A stretch of 64,000 bases of DNA from Curvibacter sp. GWA2_64_110 (GCA_001797315.1 MGPC01000006.1:40087-104086), one strand, 5' to 3'. Positions 46,323 through 56,626 are shown, numbered from the stretch's first letter. The notes: a model not told the origin generated them from the letters alone. A program made the numbers and translations.

Positions 46323-48053
46323 ATGTCGCTACTCAAAAGCATTGCCGTCCTGATGCTGGCAGGCGCGCTCGGCGCGCAGGCCCAGGACGCGGACTCCAGC
46401 GCCGCCACGCCGTCCAACTCGGCACTTGACGGCGCTCTCTTTTACCAACTGTTACTCGGCGAACTGACGGCCCAGGGCGGCGACCCCGGCACCGGCTATG
46501 CGTTGCTGCTGGATGCTGCGCGCAAGACAGGCGATGAGCCGTTGTACAAACGCGCCGTCGAGATCGCGCTGCAGGCACGCTCGGGCGACTCGGCCCTGCA
46601 GGCAGCGCGCGCCTGGCGCCAGGCCCACCCCGGCTCGAAGGAAGCCAACCGCTATGTGCTGCAGATCCTGATCGCCCTGAACCGCCTGGGCGAAACCGTG
46701 GAGCCGCTCAAGCGCGAGGTCGCACTCGCCGATGCGCCCGAGCGCAGCGTCAGCATCGGGTTGCTGCCCAACTACTTCGCACGCGTGGGCGACAAGAAGA
46801 TCGCGGCCCAGGTGCTGGAGCAGGCACTGGCAGACCAGCTGGCCAGCCCCGCCACCGGCGCTGCCGCCTGGACCGCCGTAGGCCGCCTGCGCCTGGCCGC
46901 GATGGATGTGCCGGGCACGCTGGACGCAGCCCGTCGCGGCCAAGCTCTGGAGGCGCAGGCCGAAGGCCCCGCCCTGCTGGCCCTGGCTCTGGTGAGCCTG
47001 TCTCAGCCGCAGGCCGAAGTCCTGGTCCACAACTACCTGGCGCTCAAGCCGCAAAGCGACCTGCGCATGGAGTACACCCGGGTGCTGCTGAGTATCCAGC
47101 GCAACAGTGAAGCCTATGAGCAGTTGCGCATCGTCACCACGGACAAGCCGGACGAGGCGCAGGCCTGGCTGCTGCGCGGCACGCTGGAGTTGCAGGACAA
47201 CCGCCTGGGCGCCGCCGAAGCATCGATCCGGCAGTACGTGAATCTGACCACCGCGAAGCAAGCCAGCAGCGCCGAGGACCGTAACCGCGGCCTGGCCCAG
47301 GCCTACCTGCTGCTGGCGCAGATTGCCGAACAGCGCGGGAATTACTCCCAGGCCGAGGGCTGGCTCGCCCGGATCAGCAACGCCGAAGACATGGTGAGCG
47401 CGCAGAGCCGGCGCGCCGCCATCTTGGCACGGCAGGGCAAGCTCGACGAGGGCCGCCGGCTGATCCGCAACCTGCCCGAACGCAACCCGACCGATGCGCG
47501 GCTGAAACTGTCGGCCGAAGTCCAGCTGCTGCGCGACAACAAGCAGTACCAGGCCGCCTTCGACCTGCTGGCCGAAGCCCTCCGCCGCGAACCGCAAGAC
47601 GTGTACCTGCTCTACGACCAGGCCACGCTGGCGGAAAAGCTCGACAACGCCGCCGAGATGGAGCGCCTGCTGCGCCAGGTCATGGCCCTCAAGCCCGACT
47701 ACCACCACGCCTACAACGCGCTGGGCTATTTCTTCGCCGATCGCGGCATCCGCCTGGATGAGGCACGCCAGCTCGTGCGCAAGGCATTGGACTTCGCACC
47801 GGGCGACCCTTTCATCGCCGACAGCCTGGGCTGGGTCGAATTCCGCAGCGGCAACACGGCCGAGGCGCTGCGCATCCTGCAGGAGGCCTACAAGAAACGG
47901 CCGGACGCCGAGATCGCCGCCCACCTGGGCGAAGTGCTGTGGAGCCTGGGACAGCACGAACAGGCCCTCAATATCTGGCGCGAAGGCCGTGCGCTCAATG
48001 CCGAGAATGAAACGCTGCAGGAAACGTTCAAGCGCCTGCGTGTGAACCCGTGA
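46323..48053 (+). CDS. Exported TPR protein upstream of lolB
   Basis: 576 residues from the ATG at 46323. A signal peptide ([20 protein letters not shown], cleavage near residue 20) is followed by tetratricopeptide repeats through the C-terminus (for example [20 protein letters not shown] and [20 protein letters not shown]). Betaproteobacteria keep this kind of gene before lolB; its function is not settled. It overlaps lolB by four bases (GTGA-type junction), so it is co-translated with it. Confidence 0.85.
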   Translation: MSLLKSIAVLMLAGALGAQAQDADSSAATPSNSALDGALFYQLLLGELTAQGGDPGTGYALLLDAARKTGDEPLYKRAVEIALQARSGDSALQAARAWRQAHPGSKEANRYVLQILIALNRLGETVEPLKREVALADAPERSVSIGLLPNYFARVGDKKIAAQVLEQALADQLASPATGAAAWTAVGRLRLAAMDVPGTLDAARRGQALEAQAEGPALLALALVSLSQPQAEVLVHNYLALKPQSDLRMEYTRVLLSIQRNSEAYEQLRIVTTDKPDEAQAWLLRGTLELQDNRLGAAEASIRQYVNLTTAKQASSAEDRNRGLAQAYLLLAQIAEQRGNYSQAEGWLARISNAEDMVSAQSRRAAILARQGKLDEGRRLIRNLPERNPTDARLKLSAEVQLLRDNKQYQAAFDLLAEALRREPQDVYLLYDQATLAEKLDNAAEMERLLRQVMALKPDYHHAYNALGYFFADRGIRLDEARQLVRKALDFAPGDPFIADSLGWVEFRSGNTAEALRILQEAYKKRPDAEIAAHLGEVLWSLGQHEQALNIWREGRALNAENETLQETFKRLRVNP

Positions 48054-48550
48054 AGCTGCTGCGCCGAACAGCAGCCAGTCTGCTCCTGATTGCTATATTT
48101 TTGATAGCTGGATGCGTACAACCACCAAGGCCTTCAGGCCAGAATGGCATGGAACCGCAGCTCTGGCGCGGCCGCCTGGCGCTGCGCGTCGAGAGCGAGC
48201 CACCGCAATCCTTCTTCGCCGGCTTCGAACTCAGCGGTCATGCCGGCCAGGGCGAACTGCGCCTGTTCAGCCCTTTGGGCACCACGCTGGCCGACCTGCA
48301 CTGGTCGCCCCAGTCCGCCACCCTGTCGAACAACGGCGAGACACGGCAGTTCGAGTCGCTCGATGCCCTGGCGACCCAGGCCACCGGCACCGCCATTCCG
48401 ATTGCGGCCTTGTTCCAGTGGCTGGCCGGCGTGCAGACCGGCGCCGACGGCTGGAGCGCCGACCTGTCGCAGCTCGACGACGGGCGGCTGACAGCACGGC
48501 GCACGCAACCCGAGCCGAGCGCGGAACTGCGGCTCATTCTCGAGCGCTGA
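48050..48550 (+). CDS. lolB: Outer-membrane lipoprotein receptor LolB
   Basis: 166 residues. Lipoprotein signal with lipobox LIAGC (Cys22) followed by the LolB beta-barrel-like domain (LWRGRLALRVES, FAGFELSGHAGQGELRLFSPLG). LolB receives lipoproteins from LolA and inserts them into the outer membrane. Odd feature: the hydrophobic core of the signal (LLIAIFLIAG) is encoded by a short AT-rich inverted repeat also found in another signal peptide at 52018. Downstream ispE follows closely, the usual gene order. Confidence 0.92.
   Translation: MKLLRRTAASLLLIAIFLIAGCVQPPRPSGQNGMEPQLWRGRLALRVESEPPQSFFAGFELSGHAGQGELRLFSPLGTTLADLHWSPQSATLSNNGETRQFESLDALATQATGTAIPIAALFQWLAGVQTGADGWSADLSQLDDGRLTARRTQPEPSAELRLILER
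48091..48109. repeat. AGCTAT/ATAGCT interspersed inverted repeat (copy in lolB)
   Basis: TGCTATATTTTTGATAGCT, within the signal-peptide codons of lolB. It differs at one base from 52018-52036. Confidence 0.65.
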
Positions 48551-48583
48551 AGCGATGCGCAAGGCGCCGCCGATAATCGGGCC

Positions 48584-49438
48584 ATGAAGGCGCTCTACGA
48601 CATTCCGGCCCCGGCCAAGCTCAATCTGTTCCTGCACATCACGGGCCGGCGCGCCGACGGCTACCACCTGCTGCAGTCGGCCTTCATGCTGATCGACTGG
48701 GCCGACACGCTGCATTTCGAGCTGCGCCCCGCCGGCATCAGCCGCGAGGACCTGCTGCAGCCGCTGCCGGCCGACGACCTGATCGTGCGCGCCGCGCGCG
48801 CGCTGCAAGCGGCCAGCGGCACCGGGCTGGGGGCGCACATCGCGGTGGAAAAACGCCTGCCGGCCCAGGCCGGCATGGGCGGCGGCTCGTCCGATGCGGC
48901 CTCCACCCTGCTGGCGCTCAACCGGTTGTGGCAACTGAACCTCAGCCTGGAACAGCTTGCCGCCATCGGCCTGAAGCTGGGGGCGGACGTGCCCTTCTTC
49001 CTGCACGGCCGCCATGCCTGGGTTGAAGGCATCGGCGAGCAGATCACACCGCTGACCTTGCCGCACGGCCAGGTGCTGGTGGTCAAGCCCGACAGCGGAC
49101 TGGAAACGCGTGCAATTTTTTCCGATCCCGCGTTGAAGCGCGACACTATTCCTGCTATACTCTCAGGCTTTGCTGCAGACCCGTACGGCTTTGGCCACAA
49201 CGACTTGCAGCCTGTTGCCCAGAGGCTCTGCCCCGGCGTGACCCAAGCCCTCGACTGGCTGGCCACGCTCGGATTGCGGGGAAGGATGACAGGTTCTGGA
49301 AGTGCCGTTTTTGCATGGGCACCGCCCTCTTTTAGCGTTCCGAAGGCGCCGGACGCGATGGAGGCCCGGTTATGCTGCAGCCTGGATGCTCACCCCCTCG
49401 CGGGCTGGGCGACCAGCGATAGAGTTGTCGGTCGATAG
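48584..49438 (+). CDS. ispE: 4-diphosphocytidyl-2-C-methyl-D-erythritol kinase
   Basis: 284 residues. GHMP kinase of the MEP isoprenoid pathway. N-terminal YDIPAPAKLNLFLHITGRR, the ATP-binding PAQAGMGGGSSDAASTL near residue 93, and the C-terminal LRGRMTGSGSAVFAW motif are all present. It follows lolB and precedes tRNA-Gln and prs, the standard order. The C-terminal 25 residues appear slightly longer and less conserved. Confidence 0.96.
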   Translation: MKALYDIPAPAKLNLFLHITGRRADGYHLLQSAFMLIDWADTLHFELRPAGISREDLLQPLPADDLIVRAARALQAASGTGLGAHIAVEKRLPAQAGMGGGSSDAASTLLALNRLWQLNLSLEQLAAIGLKLGADVPFFLHGRHAWVEGIGEQITPLTLPHGQVLVVKPDSGLETRAIFSDPALKRDTIPAILSGFAADPYGFGHNDLQPVAQRLCPGVTQALDWLATLGLRGRMTGSGSAVFAWAPPSFSVPKAPDAMEARLCCSLDAHPLAGWATSDRVVGR

Positions 49439-49461
49439 CTGTTTCAGCTGTCAACCAGTGT

Positions 49462-49538
49462 AGGGGAGTCGCCAAGTTGGTCAAGGCACCGGATTTTGAT
49501 TCCGGCATGCGAGGGTTCGAGTCCTTCCTCCCCTGCCA
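49462..49538 (+). tRNA. tRNA-Gln (anticodon TTG)
   Basis: A 77-nt tRNA with encoded CCA. Acceptor AGGGGAG/CTCCCCT, anticodon stem CCGGA/TCCGG with loop TTTTGAT (anticodon TTG), T arm GGGTTCGAGTCC. The first base pair is A-U, where U-A is common in tRNA-Gln. Confidence 0.95.
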
Positions 49539-49571
49539 AATTTTTCTGGGTATTTAATCGCTGGGACGTTC

Positions 49572-50549
49572 ATGCAGGTCGCTCCTTCCCCTGATTTCAT
49601 GCTTTTCACCGGCAATGCCAATCCTGGCCTGGCCGCTGACATTGCCAAGTACCTCGGCATTTCGCTGGGGGCTGCCACCGTGGGCCGTTTCTCCGACGGC
49701 GAGGTGACGGTCGAGATCAACCAGAACGTCCGTGCCCGCGACGTGTTCGTGATCCAGTCCACCTGCGTGCCGACCAACGACACCCTGATGGAACTGCTGA
49801 TCATGGTCGACGCGCTCAAGCGCGCCTCGGCCGAGCGCATCAGCGCCGTCATCCCGTATTTCGGCTACGCGCGCCAGGACCGCCGCCCGCGCTCCACCCG
49901 TGTGCCGATCACGGCCAAGGTGGTGGCCAACATGCTGCAAGCCGTGGGCGTGGCCCGCGTGCTGACCATGGACCTGCACGCCGACCAGATCCAGGGCTTC
50001 TTCGACATCCCGGTGGACAACATCTACGCCTCGCCGGTGCTGCTGGGCGACCTGCGCCAGAAGAAGTACGAAGACCTGATCGTCGTTTCGCCCGACGTCG
50101 GCGGCGTGGTGCGCGCGCGCGCCCTGGCCAAGCAGCTCGGCTGCGACCTGGCCATCATCGACAAGCGCCGCCCGAAAGCCAATGTGAGCGAGGTCATGCA
50201 CGTGATCGGCGAGATCGAAGGCCGCAACTGCGTGATCATGGACGACATGATCGACACCGCCGGCACGCTGCTCAAAGCCGCCGAGGTACTGAAGGAACGT
50301 GGCGCCAAGAAGGTCTATGCGTACTGCACGCACCCGATCTTCTCCGGCCCCGCCATCGAGCGCATTTCCAAGGGCAGTGCGCTCGACGAAGTGGTGGTGA
50401 CCAACACCATCCCGCTGAGCCCGGCCGCTGCCGGCTGCTCGAAGATTCGCCAGATGAACGTGGCCCCGCTGATCGCGGAGACCATCCATCGCATCGCCAA
50501 GGGCGAATCTGTCATGAGTTTGTTCTCGGACCAGGAAGACCTTTTCTGA
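49572..50549 (+). CDS. prs: Ribose-phosphate pyrophosphokinase
   Basis: 325 residues. It makes PRPP from ribose 5-phosphate and [37 protein letters not shown], the ATP-binding [10 protein letters not shown] and the PRPP-binding loop [14 protein letters not shown] are conserved. It lies between tRNA-Gln and rplY, the common proteobacterial order. Confidence 0.97.
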   Translation: MQVAPSPDFMLFTGNANPGLAADIAKYLGISLGAATVGRFSDGEVTVEINQNVRARDVFVIQSTCVPTNDTLMELLIMVDALKRASAERISAVIPYFGYARQDRRPRSTRVPITAKVVANMLQAVGVARVLTMDLHADQIQGFFDIPVDNIYASPVLLGDLRQKKYEDLIVVSPDVGGVVRARALAKQLGCDLAIIDKRRPKANVSEVMHVIGEIEGRNCVIMDDMIDTAGTLLKAAEVLKERGAKKVYAYCTHPIFSGPAIERISKGSALDEVVVTNTIPLSPAAAGCSKIRQMNVAPLIAETIHRIAKGESVMSLFSDQEDLF

Positions 50550-50643
50550 TCCAGACAAAAAGTGGATCTGTGCACTCACAGTTGCCGGGTCCTTGTTAAA
50601 CCGGAGTCACACTGGTCGCGGTGGACTCCTTATGGAGTGAACT

Positions 50644-51288
50644 ATGAAATTCGTCGCTTTTGAGCGCGCCAAGCAGGGCACGGGTGCGAGCCGCCGTCTC
50701 CGCAACACGGGCCGTACGCCCGCCATCGTCTATGGTGGCACCGGTGAGCCGCTTCTGATCGAACTCGATCACAACGCACTGTGGCACGCCCTGAAAAAGG
50801 AAGCCTTCCACTCGTCCATCCTCGACATGGAACTGAATGGCAAGGAAAGCAAGGTTCTGCTGCGCAACGTGCAGATGCACCCATTCAAGCAACTCGTGCT
50901 GCACATCGACTTCCAGCGCGTGGACGCCAACACCAAGCTGCACATGAAGGTGCCGTTCCACTACACCGGTGAAGAGAACTCTCCCGCCGTCAAACTGGAC
51001 CTGTGCTTGGTCAACCACGTGATCACCGAACTCGAAGTGTCCTGCCTGCCGGCCGACCTGCCCGAGTTCATCAGCGTGGACCTCAGCGGCCTGAAGAAGG
51101 GCGAGTCCCTGCACCTGGCCGACATCACCCTGCCCAAGGGCGTGACCGCTGTCAGCCACGGCAAGGGCAAGAGCAACCCGGTCCTGGTGTCGGTGGCGTC
51201 CCCGGCCGAGGAAGCCGAACCCGCACCGGCTGCTGCCGAAGCAGCGCCGGCTGCCGCCCCGGCTGCCAAGGCACCCGCCAAGAAATAA
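50644..51288 (+). CDS. rplY: 50S ribosomal protein L25/general stress protein Ctc
   Basis: 214 residues, the long (Ctc/TL5) form. The N-terminal L25 domain that binds 5S rRNA ([33 protein letters not shown]) is followed by a C-terminal beta domain ([32 protein letters not shown]) and an Ala/Pro-rich tail. A terminator follows at 51308. Confidence 0.96.
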   Translation: MKFVAFERAKQGTGASRRLRNTGRTPAIVYGGTGEPLLIELDHNALWHALKKEAFHSSILDMELNGKESKVLLRNVQMHPFKQLVLHIDFQRVDANTKLHMKVPFHYTGEENSPAVKLDLCLVNHVITELEVSCLPADLPEFISVDLSGLKKGESLHLADITLPKGVTAVSHGKGKSNPVLVSVASPAEEAEPAPAAAEAAPAAAPAAKAPAKK

Positions 51289-51307
51289 GCAGCTTGGCTT
51301 GCAGTCA

Positions 51308-51335
51308 ACGGCCCACTTCGGTGGGCCGTTCTGTT
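51308..51335 (+). terminator. Rho-independent terminator after rplY
   Basis: ACGGCCCAC-TTCG-GTGGGCCGT with a TTCG tetraloop, followed by TCTGTTTT. Confidence 0.85.
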
Positions 51336-51371
51336 TTGGGCGTCCCCATTTGATGCACCGATAATCCGCGC

Positions 51372-52001
51372 ATGATCAAACTGTTTGTCGGCCTGGGCAA
51401 CCCGGGCCCGGAATACGAAGCCACCCGGCACAACGCCGGCTTCTGGTGGATCGACGCCGTGGCGCGCGAGCTCAAGGCCAACCTGGCCATGGACAGGAGC
51501 TACCACGGCCTGGTGGCACGCACCTCGATCAAGGGCCAGACCGTCTGGCTGCTGGAGCCGCAGACCTTCATGAACCTGTCGGGCAAATCGGTAGCGGCGC
51601 TGGCGCGCTTCTTCAAGATCCAGCCGAGCGAAATCCTGGTGGCGCACGACGAACTCGACATCGTGCCCGGCCAGGTCAAGCTCAAGCTCGGCGGCAGCCA
51701 TGCCGGCCACAACGGCCTGCGCGACATCCACGCCCAGCTCGGCACCGACGACTACTGGCGCCTGCGCATCGGCGTCGGTCATCCGGGCGTGAAGTCCGAA
51801 GTGGTGAACTGGGTGCTGAAGAAACCCTCGCCCGAGCACCGCACCGCCATCGAGGACTGCATCACACGCTCCCTCAAGGCCCTGCCCGACCTGCTGGCCG
51901 GCGAGATGGAGAAAGCCACCCAGCTGATCCACACCAGCAAGCCACCGCGGCCGAAACCGCCCCGCCCCGCCCCCGCCCCTGCACCAGGAGACAACGCATG
52001 A
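51372..52001 (+). CDS. pth: Peptidyl-tRNA hydrolase
   Basis: 209 residues. [20 protein letters not shown] holds the catalytic His20 (in RHNAGF), then [10 protein letters not shown] and [10 protein letters not shown] with the Asp, and [13 protein letters not shown]. It recycles peptidyl-tRNA released during translation. Its C-terminus is Pro-rich. The stop overlaps the next start (ATGA). Confidence 0.96.
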   Translation: MIKLFVGLGNPGPEYEATRHNAGFWWIDAVARELKANLAMDRSYHGLVARTSIKGQTVWLLEPQTFMNLSGKSVAALARFFKIQPSEILVAHDELDIVPGQVKLKLGGSHAGHNGLRDIHAQLGTDDYWRLRIGVGHPGVKSEVVNWVLKKPSPEHRTAIEDCITRSLKALPDLLAGEMEKATQLIHTSKPPRPKPPRPAPAPAPGDNA

Positions 52002-52423
52002 ACCACCGCCTTCTTTTTGCTATATTTTTAATAGCTACAGGCGCAGTATTCACAAGCGCGCAGGCACAAAACATCTATCGATGCGGCGACAGCTACAGCC
52101 AGTCGCCCTGCCCCGGCGGGATGGCCATCGATGCCAATGACAGTCGCACCAAAGTCCAGAAAGCACAAGCGGAAGCGGCCACGCAGCGCGACCGGCAGAC
52201 GGGCGACACCCTGGAAAAGGAACGGCTGAAGCAGGAAGAGGCGGCTGCGCGCGCCACACAAAAGGCCAACGCCACGAGCGCGCCAAAAACCGCGCCGGCA
52301 CCGCACAAGAGCAGCAAGAAAAAATCCAGGCAACCGGCCTACTTCACGGCCCGCACGGCCGGCGACAAGAAGGCGGAAAAGAAGAAAAGCGCTGGCGAGG
52401 CCAGCCCTGACACGCCGCGCTGA
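51998..52423 (+). CDS. Exported protein with DUF4124-like N-terminus
   Basis: 141 residues, coupled to pth by an ATGA overlap. A signal peptide (cleavage near TSAQAQ, about residue 24) precedes [17 protein letters not shown], the short cysteine-pair motif seen in DUF4124-type proteins, and then a long charged Lys/Ala-rich region. Function unknown. The signal peptide's core (FAIFLIAT) is encoded by an interspersed AT-rich repeat nearly identical to that in the lolB signal. Confidence 0.7.
   Translation: MNHRLLFAIFLIATGAVFTSAQAQNIYRCGDSYSQSPCPGGMAIDANDSRTKVQKAQAEAATQRDRQTGDTLEKERLKQEEAAARATQKANATSAPKTAPAPHKSSKKKSRQPAYFTARTAGDKKAEKKKSAGEASPDTPR
52018..52036. repeat. AGCTAT/ATAGCT interspersed inverted repeat (copy in signal peptide)
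   Basis: TGCTATATTTTTAATAGCT, one base different from 48091-48109, again in codons for a signal-peptide hydrophobic core. Confidence 0.65.
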
Positions 52424-52443
52424 AGCGCACGCACCGGCGCGCT

Positions 52444-52743
52444 TCAGCCGGCCGGCTTACCGGCAGCCGTCGCCTTGACGGCCTGCGCCTGCTGCGCTTC
52501 GGCCTGCAGCCGGCGGAACTTCTGCCACAGCGTTTCGCGGTCTTCCACGAAGTCCGGATTGACCGGAATGCAAGCGACCGGGCAGACCTGCACGCACTGC
52601 GGTTCGTCGAAATGGCCGACGCATTCGGTGCAGCGCTTCGGATCAATCTCGTAGATCTCCTTGCCGAGGTAGATCGCCTCGTTCGGGCACTCCGGCTCGC
52701 AGACATCGCAGTTGATGCACTCGTCGGTGATCATCAGCGCCAT
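52444..52743 (-). CDS. YfhL-type 2[4Fe-4S] ferredoxin
   Basis: 99 residues. The first cluster motif CINCDVCEPECP and the second C..C...QCVQVCPVAC region, with an insertion between the second set of ligands, match the YfhL/FdxA-like ferredoxins often found next to coaD. Here coaD lies about 4.5 kb away in the same direction, separated by the phosphatase, ATPase and stress genes. The C-terminal 30 residues are an Ala/Gln-rich tail. Confidence 0.88.
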   Translation of the reverse strand: MALMITDECINCDVCEPECPNEAIYLGKEIYEIDPKRCTECVGHFDEPQCVQVCPVACIPVNPDFVEDRETLWQKFRRLQAEAQQAQAVKATAAGKPAG

Positions 52744-52821
52744 AGGAGCCCCGCCGTCTGGCCATCAGGAAATTGCACTCGGATTCGCATAACCCCAATT
52801 ATCGGGGCTGCGGCCAAGACC

Positions 52822-53517
52822 CTACTGCGAACCGGCCAGATCCGCGGCCGGCTGGGGCGTCACCAGCCTGGTCTGGTCGTACACCGGTTGTGGTGGCAGA
52901 TCGGTCAGGTGGCCGGTGTCGGCCCAGTTGAGTATCTCGATCGCCTCGCCCTGCAGGCGCACGCGGTTGAGGCCGGCATTCGGAATTTCGCTCTGGCGCG
53001 GGCCGGACAGCGGCAGCCCGAGCGCGGTGCGGTACACCATGTCGAGCACGCCGCCGTGCGTCACCACCACCAGGGTCTGCTGCGGATGGCGGCGTCCCAG
53101 CGCCCGCACCGCGGCGATGACACGGGCATGGAACTGGCGCGTGCTCTCACCGCCTTCGAAGGCGTAGTCTTCCTCGAAGCGGATCCACTGCGCCCAGGCG
53201 GCAGCGTGCTGCGCCTTGATGTCGGCCACGCGCAGGCCTTCGACCACACCGAAGTGCTGCTCGCGCAAGGCGGCGTCCAGTTCGGGCGCCAAGGGCAGCG
53301 GCTGCAGGCGCTGTGCACTCACCGGCTCCGCCGTCTGGCGCGCGCGCAGCAGGTCGCTGCTGACCAGATGCTGCACCGCCTCGGTCGCCAGCCGCGCCGC
53401 CAGCCGCTGCGCCTGTGCATGGCCGATGGCATTGAGCGGCACATCCAGCTGGCCCTGGAAGCGCAGCTCGCGGTTCCAGTCGGTCTCGCCGTGGCGAATG
53501 AGGATGAGTTCGGTCAT
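52822..53517 (-). CDS. Histidine phosphatase (phosphoglycerate-mutase-like)
   Basis: 231 residues. The catalytic RHG motif (LILIRHGETDWNRELRFQG, His9) and the second His in VVVTHGGVLDMVYR are conserved, as is GESTRQFHARV. Similar proteins are annotated GpmB or alpha-ribazole phosphatase; with no cobalamin genes nearby the substrate is open. Its start overlaps the P-type ATPase stop by four bases, so the genes are co-transcribed. Confidence 0.88.
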   Translation of the reverse strand: MTELILIRHGETDWNRELRFQGQLDVPLNAIGHAQAQRLAARLATEAVQHLVSSDLLRARQTAEPVSAQRLQPLPLAPELDAALREQHFGVVEGLRVADIKAQHAAAWAQWIRFEEDYAFEGGESTRQFHARVIAAVRALGRRHPQQTLVVVTHGGVLDMVYRTALGLPLSGPRQSEIPNAGLNRVRLQGEAIEILNWADTGHLTDLPPQPVYDQTRLVTPQPAADLAGSQ

Positions 53518-56183
53518 GTCGTCATTATGTGGCGACGCCGCAGCAGTTTTTCAAGCTCGACCGCCAGCCACACCAGCGCCGCGGCACCGAAGCACAAACT
53601 CAGTTCCAGTGCGCTCAGCGGCGCGGTCCGGAAGATCGGATTGAGCGCCGGCACGTAGAGCGTGGCCAGCTGCAGCGCCAGCGTCAGCAGCACGGCACCC
53701 AGCAGCGCCAGATTGGAACGCAGGCCGAGCGTGAAGAGCGACTCGTGCTCGGAACGGATCGCCAGCACATGCGCCATCTGTGCCAGCGTCAGGGTGGTGA
53801 ACACCATGCTCTGGCCGTGCGGGTTGCCGGTGGCGCTGGTCCAGGCCTGCAGGCCCAGGCACAGGCCGCCCATCAGCAGCCCCACCCACAGCACGTGCTG
53901 CCACAGGCCGTGAGCGAACAGGCTTTCCTGCGGCGGACGCGGCGGGCGCTGCATGATGCCGCGCTCCGCCGGCTCGCGCGCCAGCGCCAGGCCCGGCAGG
54001 CCGTCGGTCACCAGGTTGATCCACAGGATGTGGATCGGCAGCAGCGCAATCGGCAGGCCCAGCAGCGGCGCCAGGAAGATGACCCAGATCTCGCCCGAGT
54101 TGCCAGTCAGCGCATAACGCACGAACTTGCGGATGTTGTCGTAGATGCGGCGCCCCTCGCGCACCGCCCGCACGATGGAGGCGAAGTTGTCGTCCAGCAG
54201 CACCAGGCTGGCCGCCTCGCGCGCCACGTCGGTGCCGACGCGCCCCATGGCCACGCCGATGTCGGCGCGCTTGAGCGCCGGCGCGTCGTTGACGCCGTCA
54301 CCGGTCATGGCGACGAACTCGCCATGCTGCTGCAGCGCTTCAACGATGCGGATCTTCTGCGCCGGGTCGACGCGCGCATAAACGCGAACGCTGGCCACGC
54401 GCTCGTGCAGCAGCGGCTCGTCCATGCGGGCCAGCTCGGCGCCGGTCAGCACCTCGACATCGTGGCCGTCGTGCACGATGCCCAGCCGGCGCGCAATCGC
54501 CAGCGCGGTGGCCGGATGGTCGCCGGTGATCATCACCGGCGTGATGCCGGCCGACAGGCAGTCGCGCACCGCCGCCTGCGCCTGCGGCCGCGGCGGATCG
54601 ATCATGGCCACCAGACCGATCAGGCTCAAACCCTGCTCGACCGCCGCCATCTGGCCGTCTTCAGGCAACGCATCCAGTTCGCGCCGCGCCAGCGCCAGCA
54701 CGCGCAGGCCCTGCGCGGCCAGGGCCAGGGCCTGGTCCAGCACACCCTGCTGCGACAGCGGCACCGCGCCGTCGGCACGCCACTGCGTCGTGCACAGCGG
54801 CAGCACCGACTCGGGCGCGCCCTTGACATAGGCCACCAGCGCCCCCTGCGCGCCGCGATGCACGGTGCTCATGCGCTTGCGCTCGGATTCGAAGGGCAGT
54901 TCCTGCACCCGCGGCAGCGTGCGCTCCAGCTCGGTCTTGTCCTGTCCGGCGTCGAAAGCGATCTGCGCCAGCGCGGTCTCGGTCGGGTCGCCATGCCAGG
55001 CGCTGCCGTGGCCGCGTCGGGCATCGTTGCACAGCGCGGCAGCACGCAGCAATTCCTGGTTGGCGGACTCAAGCGGCTGCCCGTGCTGCCAGCGCTGCCC
55101 CTCGACCCAGAGCTGTTCGACATGCATGCGGTTTTGCGTCAGCGTGCCGGTCTTGTCGGAGCAGATGAAGGTCACCGAGCCCAGCGTCTCGACCGCCGGC
55201 AGGCGACGAATGAGCGCGTTCTGCCGCGCCATGCGGCGCGCCCCGAGTGCCAGCAACACCGTCACCACCGCCGGCAGCGCCTCGGGAATGGCGGCCACCG
55301 CCAGGCTGACGGCGGTCAGCATCATCAGCACCGGGTCCTCGCCGCGCAGCACGCCGACCACGAAGATCACCGCGCAAATGCCCAGCACCGCCAGCGCCAG
55401 CCGACGGCCGAAGTCGGCCAGGCGCAGTTGCAGCGGCGTCATGCGGTCGGTCGCCAGCATGGCGCCCCAGCCCTGCGGCTGCGCGCCCTGCAGCAGGGCC
55501 GCCACCTGGCCCAGCTCGGTAGCCATGCCGGTGGCCACCACCAGGCCGCGGCCGCGCCCGTGGGTGGCGGTGGTGCCCTTGAAGGCCATGTTGAGGCGGT
55601 CGCCCAGCGCATGGTGCGTGCCGTGCAGCCGCCGGACGTGTTTCTCCACCGTGACGGATTCGCCCGTGAGCGCCGACTCATCGACCCTGAGCTGCGCGAT
55701 GTCGAGCAGGCGCAGATCGGCCGGCACCTGGTTGCCGGCTTCCAGCAGCACGATGTCGCCCGGCACCAGCTCGCTGGCCGCCAGCACCTGCACTTGGCCA
55801 CCGCGCAGCACGGTGGCCTGCATGGCGGCGAGCTGGCGCAGTGCCGCCATGGCGCGGTCGGCACGCCAGGCCTGCGCAAAACCGATCACCGCATTGAGCA
55901 GCACGATGACCAGAATGGCCAGCGTGTCGATCCAGTCGCCGAGAAAACCGGAGATGAGCGCCGCCGCCACCAGCACCAGGATCATGAAGTCGCGGAACTG
56001 GTCGGCCAGCAGCGCCAGCGGCCCGCGTGCCCGGGCCTGGGCCAGCACATTGAGGCCGTGGTGTGCGCGGCGCCGGCCGGCCTCGGCCTCGTGCAGGCCG
56101 TGCGCCGGGTCCACGCCGTGCTCGCGCGTCAGCTCATGGGCGTCGCGCAGGTGCCAGTCGCGGCGCGGGGACGGGCGATCCAC
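53514..56183 (-). CDS. P-type cation-transporting ATPase (type II, Ca/Mn-like)
   Basis: 889 residues. Cation-ATPase N-terminal domain (HGLNVLAQARARGP), actuator (LVPGDIVLLEAGNQVPAD, ALTGESVTVEK), phosphorylation site CSDKTGTLTQN near residue 342, nucleotide domain, hinge MTGDGVNDAPALKRADIG, and C-terminal membrane helices. The overall plan is that of PacL/PMR1-type pumps rather than CPx heavy-metal ATPases, as no CPC motif is visible in the membrane region. It is in a leftward operon with a universal stress protein and a phosphatase. Confidence 0.92.
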   Translation of the reverse strand: MDRPSPRRDWHLRDAHELTREHGVDPAHGLHEAEAGRRRAHHGLNVLAQARARGPLALLADQFRDFMILVLVAAALISGFLGDWIDTLAILVIVLLNAVIGFAQAWRADRAMAALRQLAAMQATVLRGGQVQVLAASELVPGDIVLLEAGNQVPADLRLLDIAQLRVDESALTGESVTVEKHVRRLHGTHHALGDRLNMAFKGTTATHGRGRGLVVATGMATELGQVAALLQGAQPQGWGAMLATDRMTPLQLRLADFGRRLALAVLGICAVIFVVGVLRGEDPVLMMLTAVSLAVAAIPEALPAVVTVLLALGARRMARQNALIRRLPAVETLGSVTFICSDKTGTLTQNRMHVEQLWVEGQRWQHGQPLESANQELLRAAALCNDARRGHGSAWHGDPTETALAQIAFDAGQDKTELERTLPRVQELPFESERKRMSTVHRGAQGALVAYVKGAPESVLPLCTTQWRADGAVPLSQQGVLDQALALAAQGLRVLALARRELDALPEDGQMAAVEQGLSLIGLVAMIDPPRPQAQAAVRDCLSAGITPVMITGDHPATALAIARRLGIVHDGHDVEVLTGAELARMDEPLLHERVASVRVYARVDPAQKIRIVEALQQHGEFVAMTGDGVNDAPALKRADIGVAMGRVGTDVAREAASLVLLDDNFASIVRAVREGRRIYDNIRKFVRYALTGNSGEIWVIFLAPLLGLPIALLPIHILWINLVTDGLPGLALAREPAERGIMQRPPRPPQESLFAHGLWQHVLWVGLLMGGLCLGLQAWTSATGNPHGQSMVFTTLTLAQMAHVLAIRSEHESLFTLGLRSNLALLGAVLLTLALQLATLYVPALNPIFRTAPLSALELSLCFGAAALVWLAVELEKLLRRRHIMTT

Positions 56184-56188
56184 CGGGC

Positions 56189-56626
56189 TCAGTCCTCCTG
56201 CGCCGGTTTGACGATCATCACCGGCACGCCGGCCGCGTGCAGCACCTCGTGCGACACCGAGCCCAGCAGCGCGCTGCGCAGCGTGCCCTGGCCGCGCGCG
56301 CCCATCACCACCAGATCGCAGCCGTAGTTTTCCAGAATGTCGACCAGGGTGTGCGCCGGATCGCCCTTGGCCACTTCGCGCTCATAGGCGATGCCGGCCT
56401 GCTGCAGCAGCGCCTCGGCCTGCATCATGGCGTGCACGCCGGCTTCGGCGCTGATGCGGTCCAGCACCTCGGCGTCGTGCGCCACCAGCATCTCGTAGAG
56501 CGAGGCCGGCTCCTGCACATTGGCCAGCACCACGCTGGCATCCAGCCCGTCGCGGGCCAGACGCACCGCGAAGCGGACTGCCTCCAGCGAAATATCAGAA
56601 CCATCCACGGGCAACAGAATCTTCAT
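56189..56626 (-). CDS. Universal stress protein
   Basis: 145 residues. UspA fold with the nucleotide-binding pattern: N-terminal KILLPVDGSDISLEAVRFAV, and C-terminal VVMGARGQGTLRSALLGSVSHEVLHAAGVPVMIV read as the G-2x-G-9x-G(S) motif (spacings fit an ATP-binding UspA). It is encoded five bp before the ATPase gene and overlaps the preceding membrane protein gene by four bases. Confidence 0.92.
   Translation of the reverse strand: MKILLPVDGSDISLEAVRFAVRLARDGLDASVVLANVQEPASLYEMLVAHDAEVLDRISAEAGVHAMMQAEALLQQAGIAYEREVAKGDPAHTLVDILENYGCDLVVMGARGQGTLRSALLGSVSHEVLHAAGVPVMIVKPAQED

Noticed and set aside
53529..56327. Very long plus-strand open frame opposite the P-type ATPase
   Set aside because: Its His/Arg/Gln-rich low-complexity translation is the antisense of a high-GC gene with clear P-type ATPase motifs on the other strand.
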